Source of the DNA: Streptomyces sp. SAJ15 | Lineage (GTDB): Bacteria > Actinomycetota > Actinomycetes > Streptomycetales > Streptomycetaceae | Assembly (NCBI RefSeq): GCF_007595705.1 | Contig: NZ_NISY01000021.1 | Coordinates: 33,490 to 97,489, forward strand | Direction of reading: 5' to 3' | Length of the DNA: 64,000 nt | Notes under the pieces: generated by a model | Told to the model about the DNA's origin: nothing | What the model saw: only the letters and a program-made list of their open reading frames with translations | Databases searched by the model: none | Position numbers and translations under genes: made by a program | Part shown: one piece after another, positions 1-7,289 of the stretch | Layout: every line of letters starts with the position of its first letter | How positions within the stretch are numbered: position 1 is the stretch's first letter

Positions 1-260
1 GTCACATGGCGCGCGGAGGTCCGCTGCCGCGAGGGCTCGTCCGCCAGGATCTCCGGCAGCCGGTCCAGCACCGGCTGCGCCGGGACCGAGGCCACCGAGC
101 GGTGGCCCAACTCCGCGCGGAGGATGTCGATCCGGCCCTGGAGCAGCCGGCGCACATAGCTGAGGTCGGCCTCCTCCCGCTGGGAGCCGCGCCGTAGCTT
201 GCGCAGCTCGGCGAGGTGCAGGCCGTCCAGGCGCCGCTCGTCGTCGGTTGTCGTACTCAT
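1..260 (-). CDS. rsiG: RsiG, c-di-GMP-binding anti-sigma factor (partial)
   Basis: The N-terminal 86 residues are in the window; the C-terminus runs off the left edge. Residues about 26-42 (EEADLSYVRRLLQGRID) contain E-x3-S-x2-R-x3-Q-x3-D exactly, the signature by which RsiG helices bind cyclic di-GMP. In Streptomyces, RsiG with c-di-GMP holds the sporulation sigma factor WhiG inactive, so this gene links the second messenger to sporulation. The family carries two such motifs; the second would lie outside the window. The start is ATG with GGAG about 6 nt upstream. The gene is divergent from dtd. Motif match is seen; the regulatory role is from the family. Confidence 0.85.
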   Translation of the reverse strand, partial: MSTTTDDERRLDGLHLAELRKLRRGSQREEADLSYVRRLLQGRIDILRAELGHRSVASVPAQPVLDRLPEILADEPSRQRTSARHV

Positions 261-401
261 GGCTCTCCGTCCCCTCGCCACGCGCCCCGGCCGCGTGGCC
301 TCGTCACGCACTGGCAGCACGCATCGTGCCACTCTGCGTCAGGGGCGCGCATAGGCATGCGCGGAGGCGGTGCCCTGTGGCACGCAGGCATGATGGTGCC
401 C

Positions 402-827
402 ATGCGTGCTGTGGTACAGAGAGTGGACGGGGCGAGCGTCGTCGTCGACGGCGAGACGGTCGGCGAGATCGCTGGTCAGGGGCTGTGCGTGCTGGTGGGG
501 GTGACCCACGAGGACACCGCGGAGAAGGCCGCTCAACTGGCCCGCAAACTGTGGACGGTACGCATTCTGGAGGACGAGAAGTCATGCTCGGACATCTCCG
601 CCCCGCTGTTGGTCATCAGCCAGTTCACCCTCTACGGCGACGCCCGTAAGGGTCGGCGCCCCACCTGGAACGCGGCCGCGCCCGGCGAGGTCGCCGAGCC
701 GCTCGTCGACGAGGTGGTGGCCCGGTTGCGGGCCCTGGGAGCGCAGGTGGAGACGGGCCGCTTCGGAGCGTCCATGCGGGTCTCGCTCACGAACAACGGC
801 CCGTTCACCGTGCTGATCGAGGTGTAG
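402..827 (+). CDS. dtd: D-aminoacyl-tRNA deacylase
   Basis: A 141-aa protein that hydrolyses D-amino acids (D-Tyr and others) mischarged on tRNA, and also Gly-tRNA(Ala), in the cytoplasm. It opens MRAVVQRVDGASV and carries both active-site signatures of the DTD fold: SQFTLYGD (about residue 71) and, near the C-terminus, NNGPFTV (Gly-Pro motif). Family length is about 145 aa, so it is complete. The open frame extends upstream of 402, but conserved sequence begins at this ATG. It converges with ygfZ, leaving 19 bp between stops. Confidence 0.93.
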   Translation: MRAVVQRVDGASVVVDGETVGEIAGQGLCVLVGVTHEDTAEKAAQLARKLWTVRILEDEKSCSDISAPLLVISQFTLYGDARKGRRPTWNAAAPGEVAEPLVDEVVARLRALGAQVETGRFGASMRVSLTNNGPFTVLIEV

Positions 828-836
828 TACAGGCGA

Positions 837-851
837 CGTAGCCGGGCTACG
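837..851. terminator. short palindrome between converging dtd and ygfZ
   Basis: CGTAGCCGGGCTACG is a perfect short palindrome lying 10 bp past the dtd stop and overlapping the ygfZ stop codon. It could act as a weak bidirectional terminator; there is no T tract and the stem is short. Confidence 0.35.
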
Positions 852-1812
852 GCTCTACGACGACCTCCTGGGCCGCCGCCGTGGTGTCCACGATCAGCGG
901 GGCGTCCACCGGAACGTTCCGCTTCACCAGCGCCAGCGCGATCGGGCCCAGTTCGTGGTGGCGGGCGGAGGTGGTGACGAAGCCGAGCTGGCGGCCCTCC
1001 TCGCCGTCGGCGGCCAGCCGCACCGGCGCGCCGTGCCCCGGCAGCTTCACCTCGCTGCCGTCCAGGTGCAGAAAGACCAGCCGGCGCGGCGGCTTGCCCA
1101 GGTTCTGCACCCGCGCGACGGTCTCCTGGCCGCGGTAGCAGCCCTTCTGGAGGTGGACGGCGGTGCCGATCCAACCCAGCTCGTGCGGGATGGTGCGGTG
1201 GTCGGTCTCCATGCCCACCCGCGGCCGGTGCGCCTCCACGCGCAGCGCCTCGTACGCCAGCATGCCGGCGGCCGGGCCGTGGGCCGCGGCGAAGGACTCC
1301 AGCTCCGCGCGCGGCAGGAAGAGATCGCGGCCGTGGGCGGTCTCGCGCACCACCGCGTCCGGCGGTGCGGTGGCGATGGAGCCGGCCGGCAGGTGCACCA
1401 CGGCACAGGCGTCGGTGCGGTCGGCGATCTCCACCCGGTAGAAGAACTTCATGCTCTCCAGATAGGCGATCAGCGCGCCCTGGGTGTCGGGCTCCACATG
1501 GGCCCAGGTCGTCTCGCCGTCGTCGACCAGGTAGAGGGCGTGCTCGATGTGGCCGTGCGCGGAGAGGACCAGCGCCTCGGTGGCCTGGCCCGGGGGGAGT
1601 TCGCTGACGTGCTGGGTGAGCAGCAGATGCAGCCAGCTCAGCCGGTCGGCACCGCTGACCGTGACCACCCCGCGGTGCGAGAGGTCCACGAAACCGGTGC
1701 CGTCGGCGAGCGCGCGCTGCTCACGGAACAGGTCGCCGTAGTGCGCGGCGACACCTTCGTCGGGGCCCTCGCCGGGGACGGCGCCGGGCAGCGACAGCAA
1801 AGGGCTCTTCAT
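847..1812 (-). CDS. ygfZ: YgfZ/GcvT-like folate-binding protein
   Basis: A 321-aa protein of the YgfZ (tRNA-modifying GTPase-partner / Fe-S cluster repair) family, paralogous to the glycine-cleavage T protein. The diagnostic motif KGCYRGQE, with its conserved cysteine, is present about two thirds along (QKGCYRGQETVARV). Family members use tetrahydrofolate to help maintain Fe-S enzymes. The ATG at 1812 is 10 bp after the nur stop on the same strand, so the two are probably co-transcribed. There is no sign of truncation. Confidence 0.88.
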   Translation of the reverse strand: MKSPLLSLPGAVPGEGPDEGVAAHYGDLFREQRALADGTGFVDLSHRGVVTVSGADRLSWLHLLLTQHVSELPPGQATEALVLSAHGHIEHALYLVDDGETTWAHVEPDTQGALIAYLESMKFFYRVEIADRTDACAVVHLPAGSIATAPPDAVVRETAHGRDLFLPRAELESFAAAHGPAAGMLAYEALRVEAHRPRVGMETDHRTIPHELGWIGTAVHLQKGCYRGQETVARVQNLGKPPRRLVFLHLDGSEVKLPGHGAPVRLAADGEEGRQLGFVTTSARHHELGPIALALVKRNVPVDAPLIVDTTAAAQEVVVEP

Positions 1813-1822
1813 GCAGCACAGC

Positions 1823-2281
1823 CTACGACTTGGCGTCCGGGCCCCGTCCCGGCCGCCGGCCGCTCTTGGCGGCGCAGTCGGCGCACCGGCCGTAGATCGC
1901 GAAGTGCTTGAGATCGGTCTCGAAGCCGAAGGTGTCGCGCAGCTGGGAGGCGAACTCCTCGGTCACCGACAGATCGGCTTCGATCACGTCCGTGCAGTCC
2001 CGGCACACCAGGTGGATGTGGTGGTGCCGGTCCGCCAGGTGGTACGTGGGCGCGCCGGGGCCGAGGTGGGCGTGGCTGACCAGCCCCAGCTCCTGGAGCA
2101 GCTCCAGGGTGCGGTAGACCGTGGAGATGTTGATCCCGCTGGCGGTGCGGCGCACCTCGGTGAGGATGTCGTCGGGGGTGGCGTGCCCGAGGCGCTCGAC
2201 GGCCTCCAAAACGAGCTGGCGCTGCGGGGTCAGGCGGTATCCGCGCTCCCGCAGATCGGATTTCCAGTCGGTACTCGCCAC
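1823..2281 (-). CDS. nur: Nur, nickel-responsive Fur-family repressor
   Basis: A 152-aa Fur-family regulator, near-identical along its length to my memory of Streptomyces coelicolor Nur (STDWKSDLRERGYRLTPQRQ, then ASGINISTVYRTLELL). Residues 1-80 form the winged helix; the His-rich stretch HHHIHLVCRDC and a C-terminal CADC pair lie in the dimerisation/metal domain. In S. coelicolor, Ni-Nur represses Ni uptake genes and sodF. GTG at 2281 is chosen because a TACACT -10 box ends 6 nt before it (leaderless). The upstream lipoprotein gene stops only 19 bp away, so read-through from the cobalamin-riboswitch operon is possible. Confidence 0.92.
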   Translation of the reverse strand: MASTDWKSDLRERGYRLTPQRQLVLEAVERLGHATPDDILTEVRRTASGINISTVYRTLELLQELGLVSHAHLGPGAPTYHLADRHHHIHLVCRDCTDVIEADLSVTEEFASQLRDTFGFETDLKHFAIYGRCADCAAKSGRRPGRGPDAKS

Positions 2282-2293
2282 CCGCCCAGTGTA
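2282..2293 (-). promoter_or_regulatory. leaderless promoter of nur
   Basis: TACACT at 2288-2293 (minus strand) is followed by 6 nt and the GTG start. No good -35 is seen. Confidence 0.55.
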
Positions 2294-2300
2294 GGCAGGA

Positions 2301-3344
2301 TCAGCCCCCGTGTTCGCGGTTCGTCTCCCGCACACCCTTGAGATAGTCGGCCAGGGTGGCGATGGCGGCAGGGTTGCGGGGGCTCTCCACCAGGTCGACG
2401 TAGTCGAGGACGAATATCCGGTCGTTCCTGACCGCCGACACGTTCCGCAGCGGCGGGTAGCTCTTGAGGAACTTCCTCTTCTGCTCGGCGGTGGTGTCGC
2501 CGTAGTCGTTGATCACGATGACCTCGGGGTCCCGCTCGACCACGCTCTCCCAGCCGACCGTGGTCCAGGAGTCCTCGAGGTCCTTCATGACGTGGTCGCC
2601 GCCGGCCTTGGTGATGATGTCGTGCGGCCCAGCGTAGCGGCCGGAGGTGAACGGCTTGTCCTCGCCGGCGTCGTACAGGAAGACGGTGGGACGGTCGCCC
2701 GCCGCCGGAAGGTCCGCCTGGGCGTCGGCGACCTGCTTCCTGAACTTCGCGATCAGCGCGGTGGCCCGGTCCTCCACATGGAAGACCTTCCCGAGGTTGT
2801 CCAGGTCGGTGTAGAGCGCCTCCAGCGGTGACATCACGCCGCGCGCCTTGCCGTCGCCGCCGTTGCGGCAGGACTCGGTGAGGACGTAGGAGTCGACGCC
2901 GACCTTCTTCAGGGCCGCGGGGGTGAAGCCGTTGCCCTCGCCGAAGCCGTAGTTCCAACCGGCGAAGACCATGTCGGCCCCGGCGTCCAGGACCAGCTCC
3001 CGGTTGATCTCCTTGTCGGAGAGCCGCTCGACCCTGTCGTAGCCGCCCTTCCAGGGGATGTCCTCCAGGTCGCCCCGGTCGTCCCCCATCACATAGCCGG
3101 CCATGTGGTCCTCCAGGCCGAGCGCGAACATGATCTCGGTGATGCCGACGTCGTTGGTGACCACCCGCTCGGGGACCCGGTCGTAGGTGACCTTCCTGCC
3201 GCAGTTCTCGACGGTGACCGGGCGGTCCTTCGCGGAGTCCGCCGCGGACGGCTTGTCGTCCGCCACATCGGCGCCGCACCCGGTCAGGGCGAGCGCGAGG
3301 GCGAGCGTCAGGGCGGCGGGCAGGGCGTGGCTGCGCAAGGTCAT
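2301..3344 (-). CDS. ABC transporter substrate-binding lipoprotein (FecB/BtuF type)
   Basis: A 347-aa periplasmic-binding-protein-type lipoprotein. Signal sequence ALTLALALALTGC ends in the lipobox LTGC (Cys about 23), so it is anchored outside the membrane. The body has the two-lobe class III organisation of metal-chelate/corrinoid binders (VTYDRVPERVVTNDVGITEIMF near the start of lobe 1, split here: VTYDRVPERVV and NDVGITEIMF). It is the last gene of a permease-ATPase-lipoprotein set on the minus strand. The cobalamin riboswitch at the operon head suggests a corrinoid or its precursor as substrate. Homologues are often labelled 'F420-0 ABC transporter' in databases, a name not supported by this context. 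Confidence 0.85.
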   Translation of the reverse strand: MTLRSHALPAALTLALALALTGCGADVADDKPSAADSAKDRPVTVENCGRKVTYDRVPERVVTNDVGITEIMFALGLEDHMAGYVMGDDRGDLEDIPWKGGYDRVERLSDKEINRELVLDAGADMVFAGWNYGFGEGNGFTPAALKKVGVDSYVLTESCRNGGDGKARGVMSPLEALYTDLDNLGKVFHVEDRATALIAKFRKQVADAQADLPAAGDRPTVFLYDAGEDKPFTSGRYAGPHDIITKAGGDHVMKDLEDSWTTVGWESVVERDPEVIVINDYGDTTAEQKRKFLKSYPPLRNVSAVRNDRIFVLDYVDLVESPRNPAAIATLADYLKGVRETNREHGG

Positions 3345-3414
3345 GGGGTCCTCGTCTGGGGGCGCGGAGGGGCGGTGGGCACGGGCGGGGGGCGGACTCG
3401 GCGGGGCGGGGTGG

Positions 3415-4188
3415 TCAGCCCGCGGGCAGCCGGTCGAAGAGCAGCTGCACGGCCCCGGACTCCGGGTGCGGCACGCGGTGCGCGCGCACCCCGAAGACCT
3501 CGGCGAGCAGCTCGGGCGTGAGCACGTCGTGCGGGGCGCCTGAGGCGACGATCCGGCCCCGCGCGATGACGTACAGCAGGTCGCAGTGGACGGCGGCCAG
3601 GTTGAGGTCGTGCAGGGCGGTGAGCACGGTCAGCCGGCTGTCCCGCACCAGCGCCAGCACCTCCAGCTGCTGGGCGATGTCCAGGTGGTTGGTCGGCTCG
3701 TCCAGCACCAGCACCCGCGGCTGCTGGGCGAGCGCGCGGGCGATCAGCACCCGCTGCCGCTCGCCGCCGGAGAGGGTGAGGAAGCCGCGGCCGGCCAGGT
3801 GGTCGGCGGCGACCCGACGCAGCGCTGCGGCGCACGCCTCCCGGTCGGCGGCGGTGGTCCGGCCGGCGCCGCTCTGGTGCGGCAGCCGGCCCATGGCGAC
3901 CACCTCGGCCACGGTGAAGTCGAACTCGCTGCTCGACTCCTGCGGCAGCGCGGCCAGCCGCCGGGCGCTCTCCCGGGGGCTCATCGCCCACAGGTCCTCC
4001 CCGTCCAGCCGCACCGTCCCGGCGGCCGGCCGCAGCGCCCGGTAGACGCAGCGCAGCAGGGTGGACTTGCCGCTCCCGTTCGGCCCGACCAGTCCCACCA
4101 GCTGCCCGCTGCCGGCCCGCAGCGCCACGTCCCGGACGAGTCGCGCTCCGGCGATCTCGACGCCGAGCCCGTCGATGTCGACCCGCAT
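3415..4188 (-). CDS. ABC transporter ATPase (BtuD/FecE type)
   Basis: A 257-aa ATP-binding subunit. Walker A is GPNGSGKST (about residue 38), the signature LSGGERQR, Walker B VLVLDEPTNHLD, and the H-loop LHDLN, as in importers of siderophores and B12. ATG at 4188 is chosen over an upstream GTG because GGAGGT sits 5 nt before it. It lies 124 bp after the permease stop and 70 bp before the lipoprotein gene on the same strand, completing a type II importer. Confidence 0.92.
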   Translation of the reverse strand: MRVDIDGLGVEIAGARLVRDVALRAGSGQLVGLVGPNGSGKSTLLRCVYRALRPAAGTVRLDGEDLWAMSPRESARRLAALPQESSSEFDFTVAEVVAMGRLPHQSGAGRTTAADREACAAALRRVAADHLAGRGFLTLSGGERQRVLIARALAQQPRVLVLDEPTNHLDIAQQLEVLALVRDSRLTVLTALHDLNLAAVHCDLLYVIARGRIVASGAPHDVLTPELLAEVFGVRAHRVPHPESGAVQLLFDRLPAG

Positions 4189-4312
4189 CAGGCACCTCCA
4201 TGGGGGCGGGGGATGGCGGGGGAGGGGCCCGGCCGAAGGGTGGCGGGCGCCGCCCGGCGGGCGACCCCGGGCGCGGCGGGCCGGGCGCTGGCGGAGGGCG
4301 TGGCGAGGCGCA

Positions 4313-5428
4313 TCACGCACCTCCGAAGGTGTAGCCCCGGCGGCGCATCAGCAGCACGAAGCACGGCACGCCCAGGACGGCGGTGATGACCCCGAGCGGG
4401 AGCTCGACCGGGGCCAGCAGCACCCGGGAGAGGATGTCGACCCACACCAGCAGCACCGCGCCGAGCAGCGGGGCCACGGCCAGCAGCCGGCGGTGGTCGG
4501 CGCCGACCAGCATCCGGGCGATGTGCGGGACCATCAGCCCGACGAACCCGATCGCTCCGCTGACGGCCACCACGGCCCCGGTGACGGCGGCGGTCACCAG
4601 GAACAGCTCGGCGCGCAGCCGGCGGCCGTCCACCCCCAGCGCCGCCGCCGTCTCGTCGCCCATGGCCAGCGCGTTGAGCCGGCGGGCGGAGTAGCCCAGA
4701 TGGGCCAGTCCGGCCAGCACGGCGACGGCGGCGATCGGCACCGAGGCCCAACTGGCGCCGCTCAGGCTGCCCATCAGCCACATCAGCGCGGAGCGGGCCG
4801 CCTCTCCGCGGTTGGCCGTGAAGACCATGAGGGTGGTGATGGCCGAGAAGCCGTAGTACATGGCGGAGCCGGTGAGCACCAGCCGCAGCGGGGTCAGCCC
4901 GTGCGGCGAGCGGGCCACCGCGTACACCAGCGCCATCGCGGCCAGCGCGGAGACGAAGGACGAGGCGGAGAGCGCCCAGAGGCCGAGCCCCGAGAAGGCC
5001 CCGAACAGCAGCACCGCGTTGGCTCCGACGGCGGCCCCGGAGGAGATGCCCAGCACGAACGGGTCGGCGAGCGCGTTGCGGACCATGGCCTGCACGGCCA
5101 CCCCGATGGCCGCGAGCCCGGCCCCGACCACGGCGGCCAGCACCGCCCGCGGGAAGCGCAGCTCCCAGACGATCGTGTACGCGGCCACCTCGTCCCGCCC
5201 GATGGTGGCCCCGGTCAGCCCGGCGCGCAGATGACGCAGCACCTCGGCCCAGGACAGCCCCGCCGCGCCCAGTCCCACGCCGCAGACGAGGGAGGCCAGC
5301 AGAGCGAGGGAGAGGCCGGCCACGAGGGGCGGTAACGGCAGCCGCCGCGCCGGTGCGCCGTCGGCGCCCTCGCCCGCCACCGGCGCTTCCGTCGTCATCG
5401 GGCTCGGGCTGATGCTCGGAGGTGTCAC
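4313..5428 (-). CDS. ABC transporter permease (BtuC/FecCD type), riboswitch-controlled
   Basis: A roughly 371-aa integral membrane subunit with about ten hydrophobic segments and the FecCD-family pattern (GSLSGASWASV; a cytoplasmic-loop GDETAAALGV; GFVGLMVPHIARMLVG). The frame stays open to 5590, but that would place the start inside the cobalamin riboswitch, so the start is taken at GTG 5428; ATG 5398 is an alternative. First gene of the importer operon. Substrate is inferred to be a corrinoid from the riboswitch. Confidence 0.87.
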   Translation of the reverse strand: MTPPSISPSPMTTEAPVAGEGADGAPARRLPLPPLVAGLSLALLASLVCGVGLGAAGLSWAEVLRHLRAGLTGATIGRDEVAAYTIVWELRFPRAVLAAVVGAGLAAIGVAVQAMVRNALADPFVLGISSGAAVGANAVLLFGAFSGLGLWALSASSFVSALAAMALVYAVARSPHGLTPLRLVLTGSAMYYGFSAITTLMVFTANRGEAARSALMWLMGSLSGASWASVPIAAVAVLAGLAHLGYSARRLNALAMGDETAAALGVDGRRLRAELFLVTAAVTGAVVAVSGAIGFVGLMVPHIARMLVGADHRRLLAVAPLLGAVLLVWVDILSRVLLAPVELPLGVITAVLGVPCFVLLMRRRGYTFGGA

Positions 5429-5556
5429 CGCGGCGCCGTCGCTTTCCGCTCGGGCCGCGTCCCGTACGTGCCGAGGAGCGGTCCGGGTGCGCTGTCCTCG
5501 CGTACGGCGCGCCGGCGTCGTTCCCCTCGCAGTCCACGGCGAGTTGTCAGGAGCAA

Positions 5557-5654
5557 CGCCACCACGGGTGATCGGGCTCGCGGCGCCCACGGGGGGTGCC
5601 GCCTACCGTTGCGGGTCAGCGCCGGACTCGGACCGGACTTCCCCCGTGGTGGCG
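5557..5654 (-). ncRNA. cobalamin riboswitch
   Basis: Read on the minus strand, the segment holds the cobalamin-aptamer core: GGGGAAGTCCGG, then GAGTCCGGCGCTGACCCGCA and ACGGTAG, followed by a B12-box-like AGCCCGATCACCCG. The ends pair perfectly over 12 bp: CGCCACCACGGG (5643-5654) with CCCGTGGTGGCG (5557-5568). It lies between the nitrobindin stop (5675) and the permease start, so it should switch the ABC importer off when cobalamin is plentiful. The aptamer is short for the class. No clear terminator follows, so control is probably translational or Rho-type. Confidence 0.87.
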
Positions 5655-5674
5655 GTGGGTGGATCGGTGGTGCG

Positions 5675-6247
5675 TCAGCGGAAGAAGGCGATGCCGTCGT
5701 CCGGCAGGTCGCCGAGGTTGCGGGCCATCTCCGCGACCTCCTCGGGGGTGACGACCTTCTTCAGGTGCGCCGACATGTACGGCCGCAGCGGCACCTCGGG
5801 GGTGGCCTTCTCGCCCACCCACATCAGGTCGCTCTTGACGTAGCCGTACAGCCGCTTGCCGCCGGAGTACGGGCCGGAGGCCGCGGTGCGCGCGACGGCG
5901 TCGGTGACCAGGTCGATCTGCGGCTTCTTGTCCGCCAGCTCGCCGTACCAGACCTCGACCACGCCCTGGTCGCGGATCATCACGATCTCGACCTTGCGTT
6001 CCTTGTCGATGCGCCAGTACCCGGACTCGGTCTCCAGCGGGCGGACCTTGTTGCCCTCGGCGTCGAGCGCCCAGCTGTGCGAGACGTACTCCAGGAAGTC
6101 CCGGCCGTCGTGGGTGAAGGTCACCTCCTGGCCGAAGTTGCACTTCTCGGAGCCGGGGAAGTCGGCGACGCCGACGCCCTGCCAGTTGCCGAGGAGGAAG
6201 GCGAGGGGCACGAGGTCCGGGTGGAGGTCGGACGGAATCTCGATCAT
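5675..6247 (-). CDS. nitrobindin-like heme-binding beta-barrel protein
   Basis: A 190-aa protein of the nitrobindin / DUF1794 (THAP4-like) family. The N-terminal signature GNWQGVGVADFPGSEKCNF is typical, and a conserved His near the C-terminus (YMSAHLKKV) is the proximal heme ligand in family structures. Bacterial members bind heme and isomerise peroxynitrite; the substrate here is not provable. Cytoplasmic, no signal peptide. The start ATG is at 6247. It is followed by the riboswitch, so it belongs to a separate transcript. Confidence 0.85.
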   Translation of the reverse strand: MIEIPSDLHPDLVPLAFLLGNWQGVGVADFPGSEKCNFGQEVTFTHDGRDFLEYVSHSWALDAEGNKVRPLETESGYWRIDKERKVEIVMIRDQGVVEVWYGELADKKPQIDLVTDAVARTAASGPYSGGKRLYGYVKSDLMWVGEKATPEVPLRPYMSAHLKKVVTPEEVAEMARNLGDLPDDGIAFFR

Positions 6248-6295
6248 GAACTCAGGCGATCTGTGAGTCGGGGTGGGCGGCGGGCTGCGGCGGGA

Positions 6296-6397
6296 TCAGC
6301 GCTGGCCCTGGTAGAGCTTCTTCCAGGTCAGGCCGACGAAGCCGAGCGTGGCCACGGCGACCAGGACCATCAGGGCGGTGAAGACTGCCTCAAGCAC
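6296..6397 (-). CDS. 33-aa single-pass membrane peptide
   Basis: GTG at 6397 opens a 33-codon frame that translates to VLEAVFTALMVLVAVATLG then FVGLTWKKLYQGQR and stop. One hydrophobic helix is followed by a basic tail (WKKLYQGQR), so it should be an N-out or N-in single-pass membrane peptide. GAGGAG lies 8 nt before the start, a strong ribosome site. I recall very similar small proteins at the same place in other streptomycetes, so it is probably conserved; function unknown. A TAGACT -10 box on the minus strand near 6440-6445 could drive it. Confidence 0.75.
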   Translation of the reverse strand: MLEAVFTALMVLVAVATLGFVGLTWKKLYQGQR

Positions 6398-6505
6398 GAG
6401 CGTGCTCCTCGGGGGATGAGGTGTTACGGACCGTGCCCAAGTCTAGTCGGCACCGGTCTCGCGACACCGTGAGGTGCGCCCCGTCGGCGCGCGCCCCGCG
6501 CGCAC

Positions 6506-6517
6506 TACAGTGCGGAT
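6506..6517 (+). promoter_or_regulatory. leaderless promoter of the DsrE gene
   Basis: TACAGT at 6506-6511, then 6 nt (GCGGAT) to the ATG at 6518. Confidence 0.55.
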
Positions 6518-6883
6518 ATGGCGAAGAAGCTGGTGATCAAGGTGACGGCGGGGGCCGACGCGCCCGAGCGGTGCTCCCAGGCGTTCACGGTGGCGGCGGT
6601 CGCCGTGGCCAGTGGCGTCGAGGTCTCGCTCTGGCTGACCGGGGAGTCCTCGTGGTTCGCGCTGCCGGGGCGGGCGGCGGAGTTCGAGCTGCCGCACGCG
6701 GCGCCGCTGCCGGACCTGATCGACGGGATCCTGGCGGGCGGCGGCAAGATCACGCTCTGTACGCAGTGCGCGGCCCGGCGCGGCATCGAGGAGAAGGACC
6801 TCATCGAGGGCGCGCGGATCGCCGGGGCGCAGGTCTTCGTCAGCGAGATCATGCCGGACGGGGTGCGGTCGCTCGTCTACTGA
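6518..6883 (+). CDS. DsrE-family protein
   Basis: A 121-aa DsrE/DsrF-like protein opening MAKKLVIKVTAGADAPERC. It has the alpha/beta fold pattern and a Cys pair CTQC (about residues 87-90), in the position where sulfur-carrier members hold the persulfide cysteine. Members shuttle sulfur or interact with redox systems; the specific role is unknown. ATG at 6518 follows a TACAGT -10 box by 6 nt, so the mRNA is likely leaderless. It is divergent from the 33-aa membrane peptide. Confidence 0.8.
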   Translation: MAKKLVIKVTAGADAPERCSQAFTVAAVAVASGVEVSLWLTGESSWFALPGRAAEFELPHAAPLPDLIDGILAGGGKITLCTQCAARRGIEEKDLIEGARIAGAQVFVSEIMPDGVRSLVY

Positions 6884-6987
6884 CGGCGGCCGGTCCGCGG
6901 TCGCTCGTGCGCTGACGGCGGCCGGGCCGCGGTCGTTCCGCGCCGTGGTCCACGCGGGTGGCTCAGCCGCCGGCTCACGCGGGTGGC

Positions 6988-7242
6988 TCAGCGCGGCTCA
7001 CGGCGGTCCAGCTCGCGCCACCACTCGTCCGACTGCCGGTCCCCGGTCTCGTCCCACCACCGGTCGTCCGGCCCCCTGCGGTTGGCCACGATCGCGGCCA
7101 GCGGCGGGATGACCATGGCCACCACGCACATGCCGACGGCGACCGGGACCGACCACAGCCGTACCACGGCCCAGGCCGTGATGAAGAGCGTCAGACACGC
7201 GCCCATCATGAAGAAGTAGGCGCGCCGCCGTCGCGCGTACAT
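6988..7242 (-). CDS. DUF3099 membrane protein
   Basis: An 84-aa protein with the DUF3099 pattern: a short basic N-terminus MYARRRRAYFFMMG, two adjacent transmembrane helices (about residues 10-28 and 32-52), then a cytoplasmic acidic/Trp-rich tail (DRWWDETGDRQSDEWW). Function is unknown; the family is restricted to actinobacteria. A TACGCT box at 7249-7254 ends 6 nt before the ATG. It lies 47 bp downstream of dacB on the same strand but probably has its own promoter. Confidence 0.8.
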   Translation of the reverse strand: MYARRRRAYFFMMGACLTLFITAWAVVRLWSVPVAVGMCVVAMVIPPLAAIVANRRGPDDRWWDETGDRQSDEWWRELDRREPR

Positions 7243-7254
7243 GCCTTCAGCGTA
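7243..7254 (-). promoter_or_regulatory. leaderless promoter of the DUF3099 gene
   Basis: TACGCT at 7249-7254 on the minus strand, 6 nt before the ATG; the spacer GAAGGC could also serve as a weak ribosome site. Confidence 0.5.
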
Positions 7255-7289
7255 CGACCGCGAGCGCGTTCTGTAACGCTCCGCGGCGG

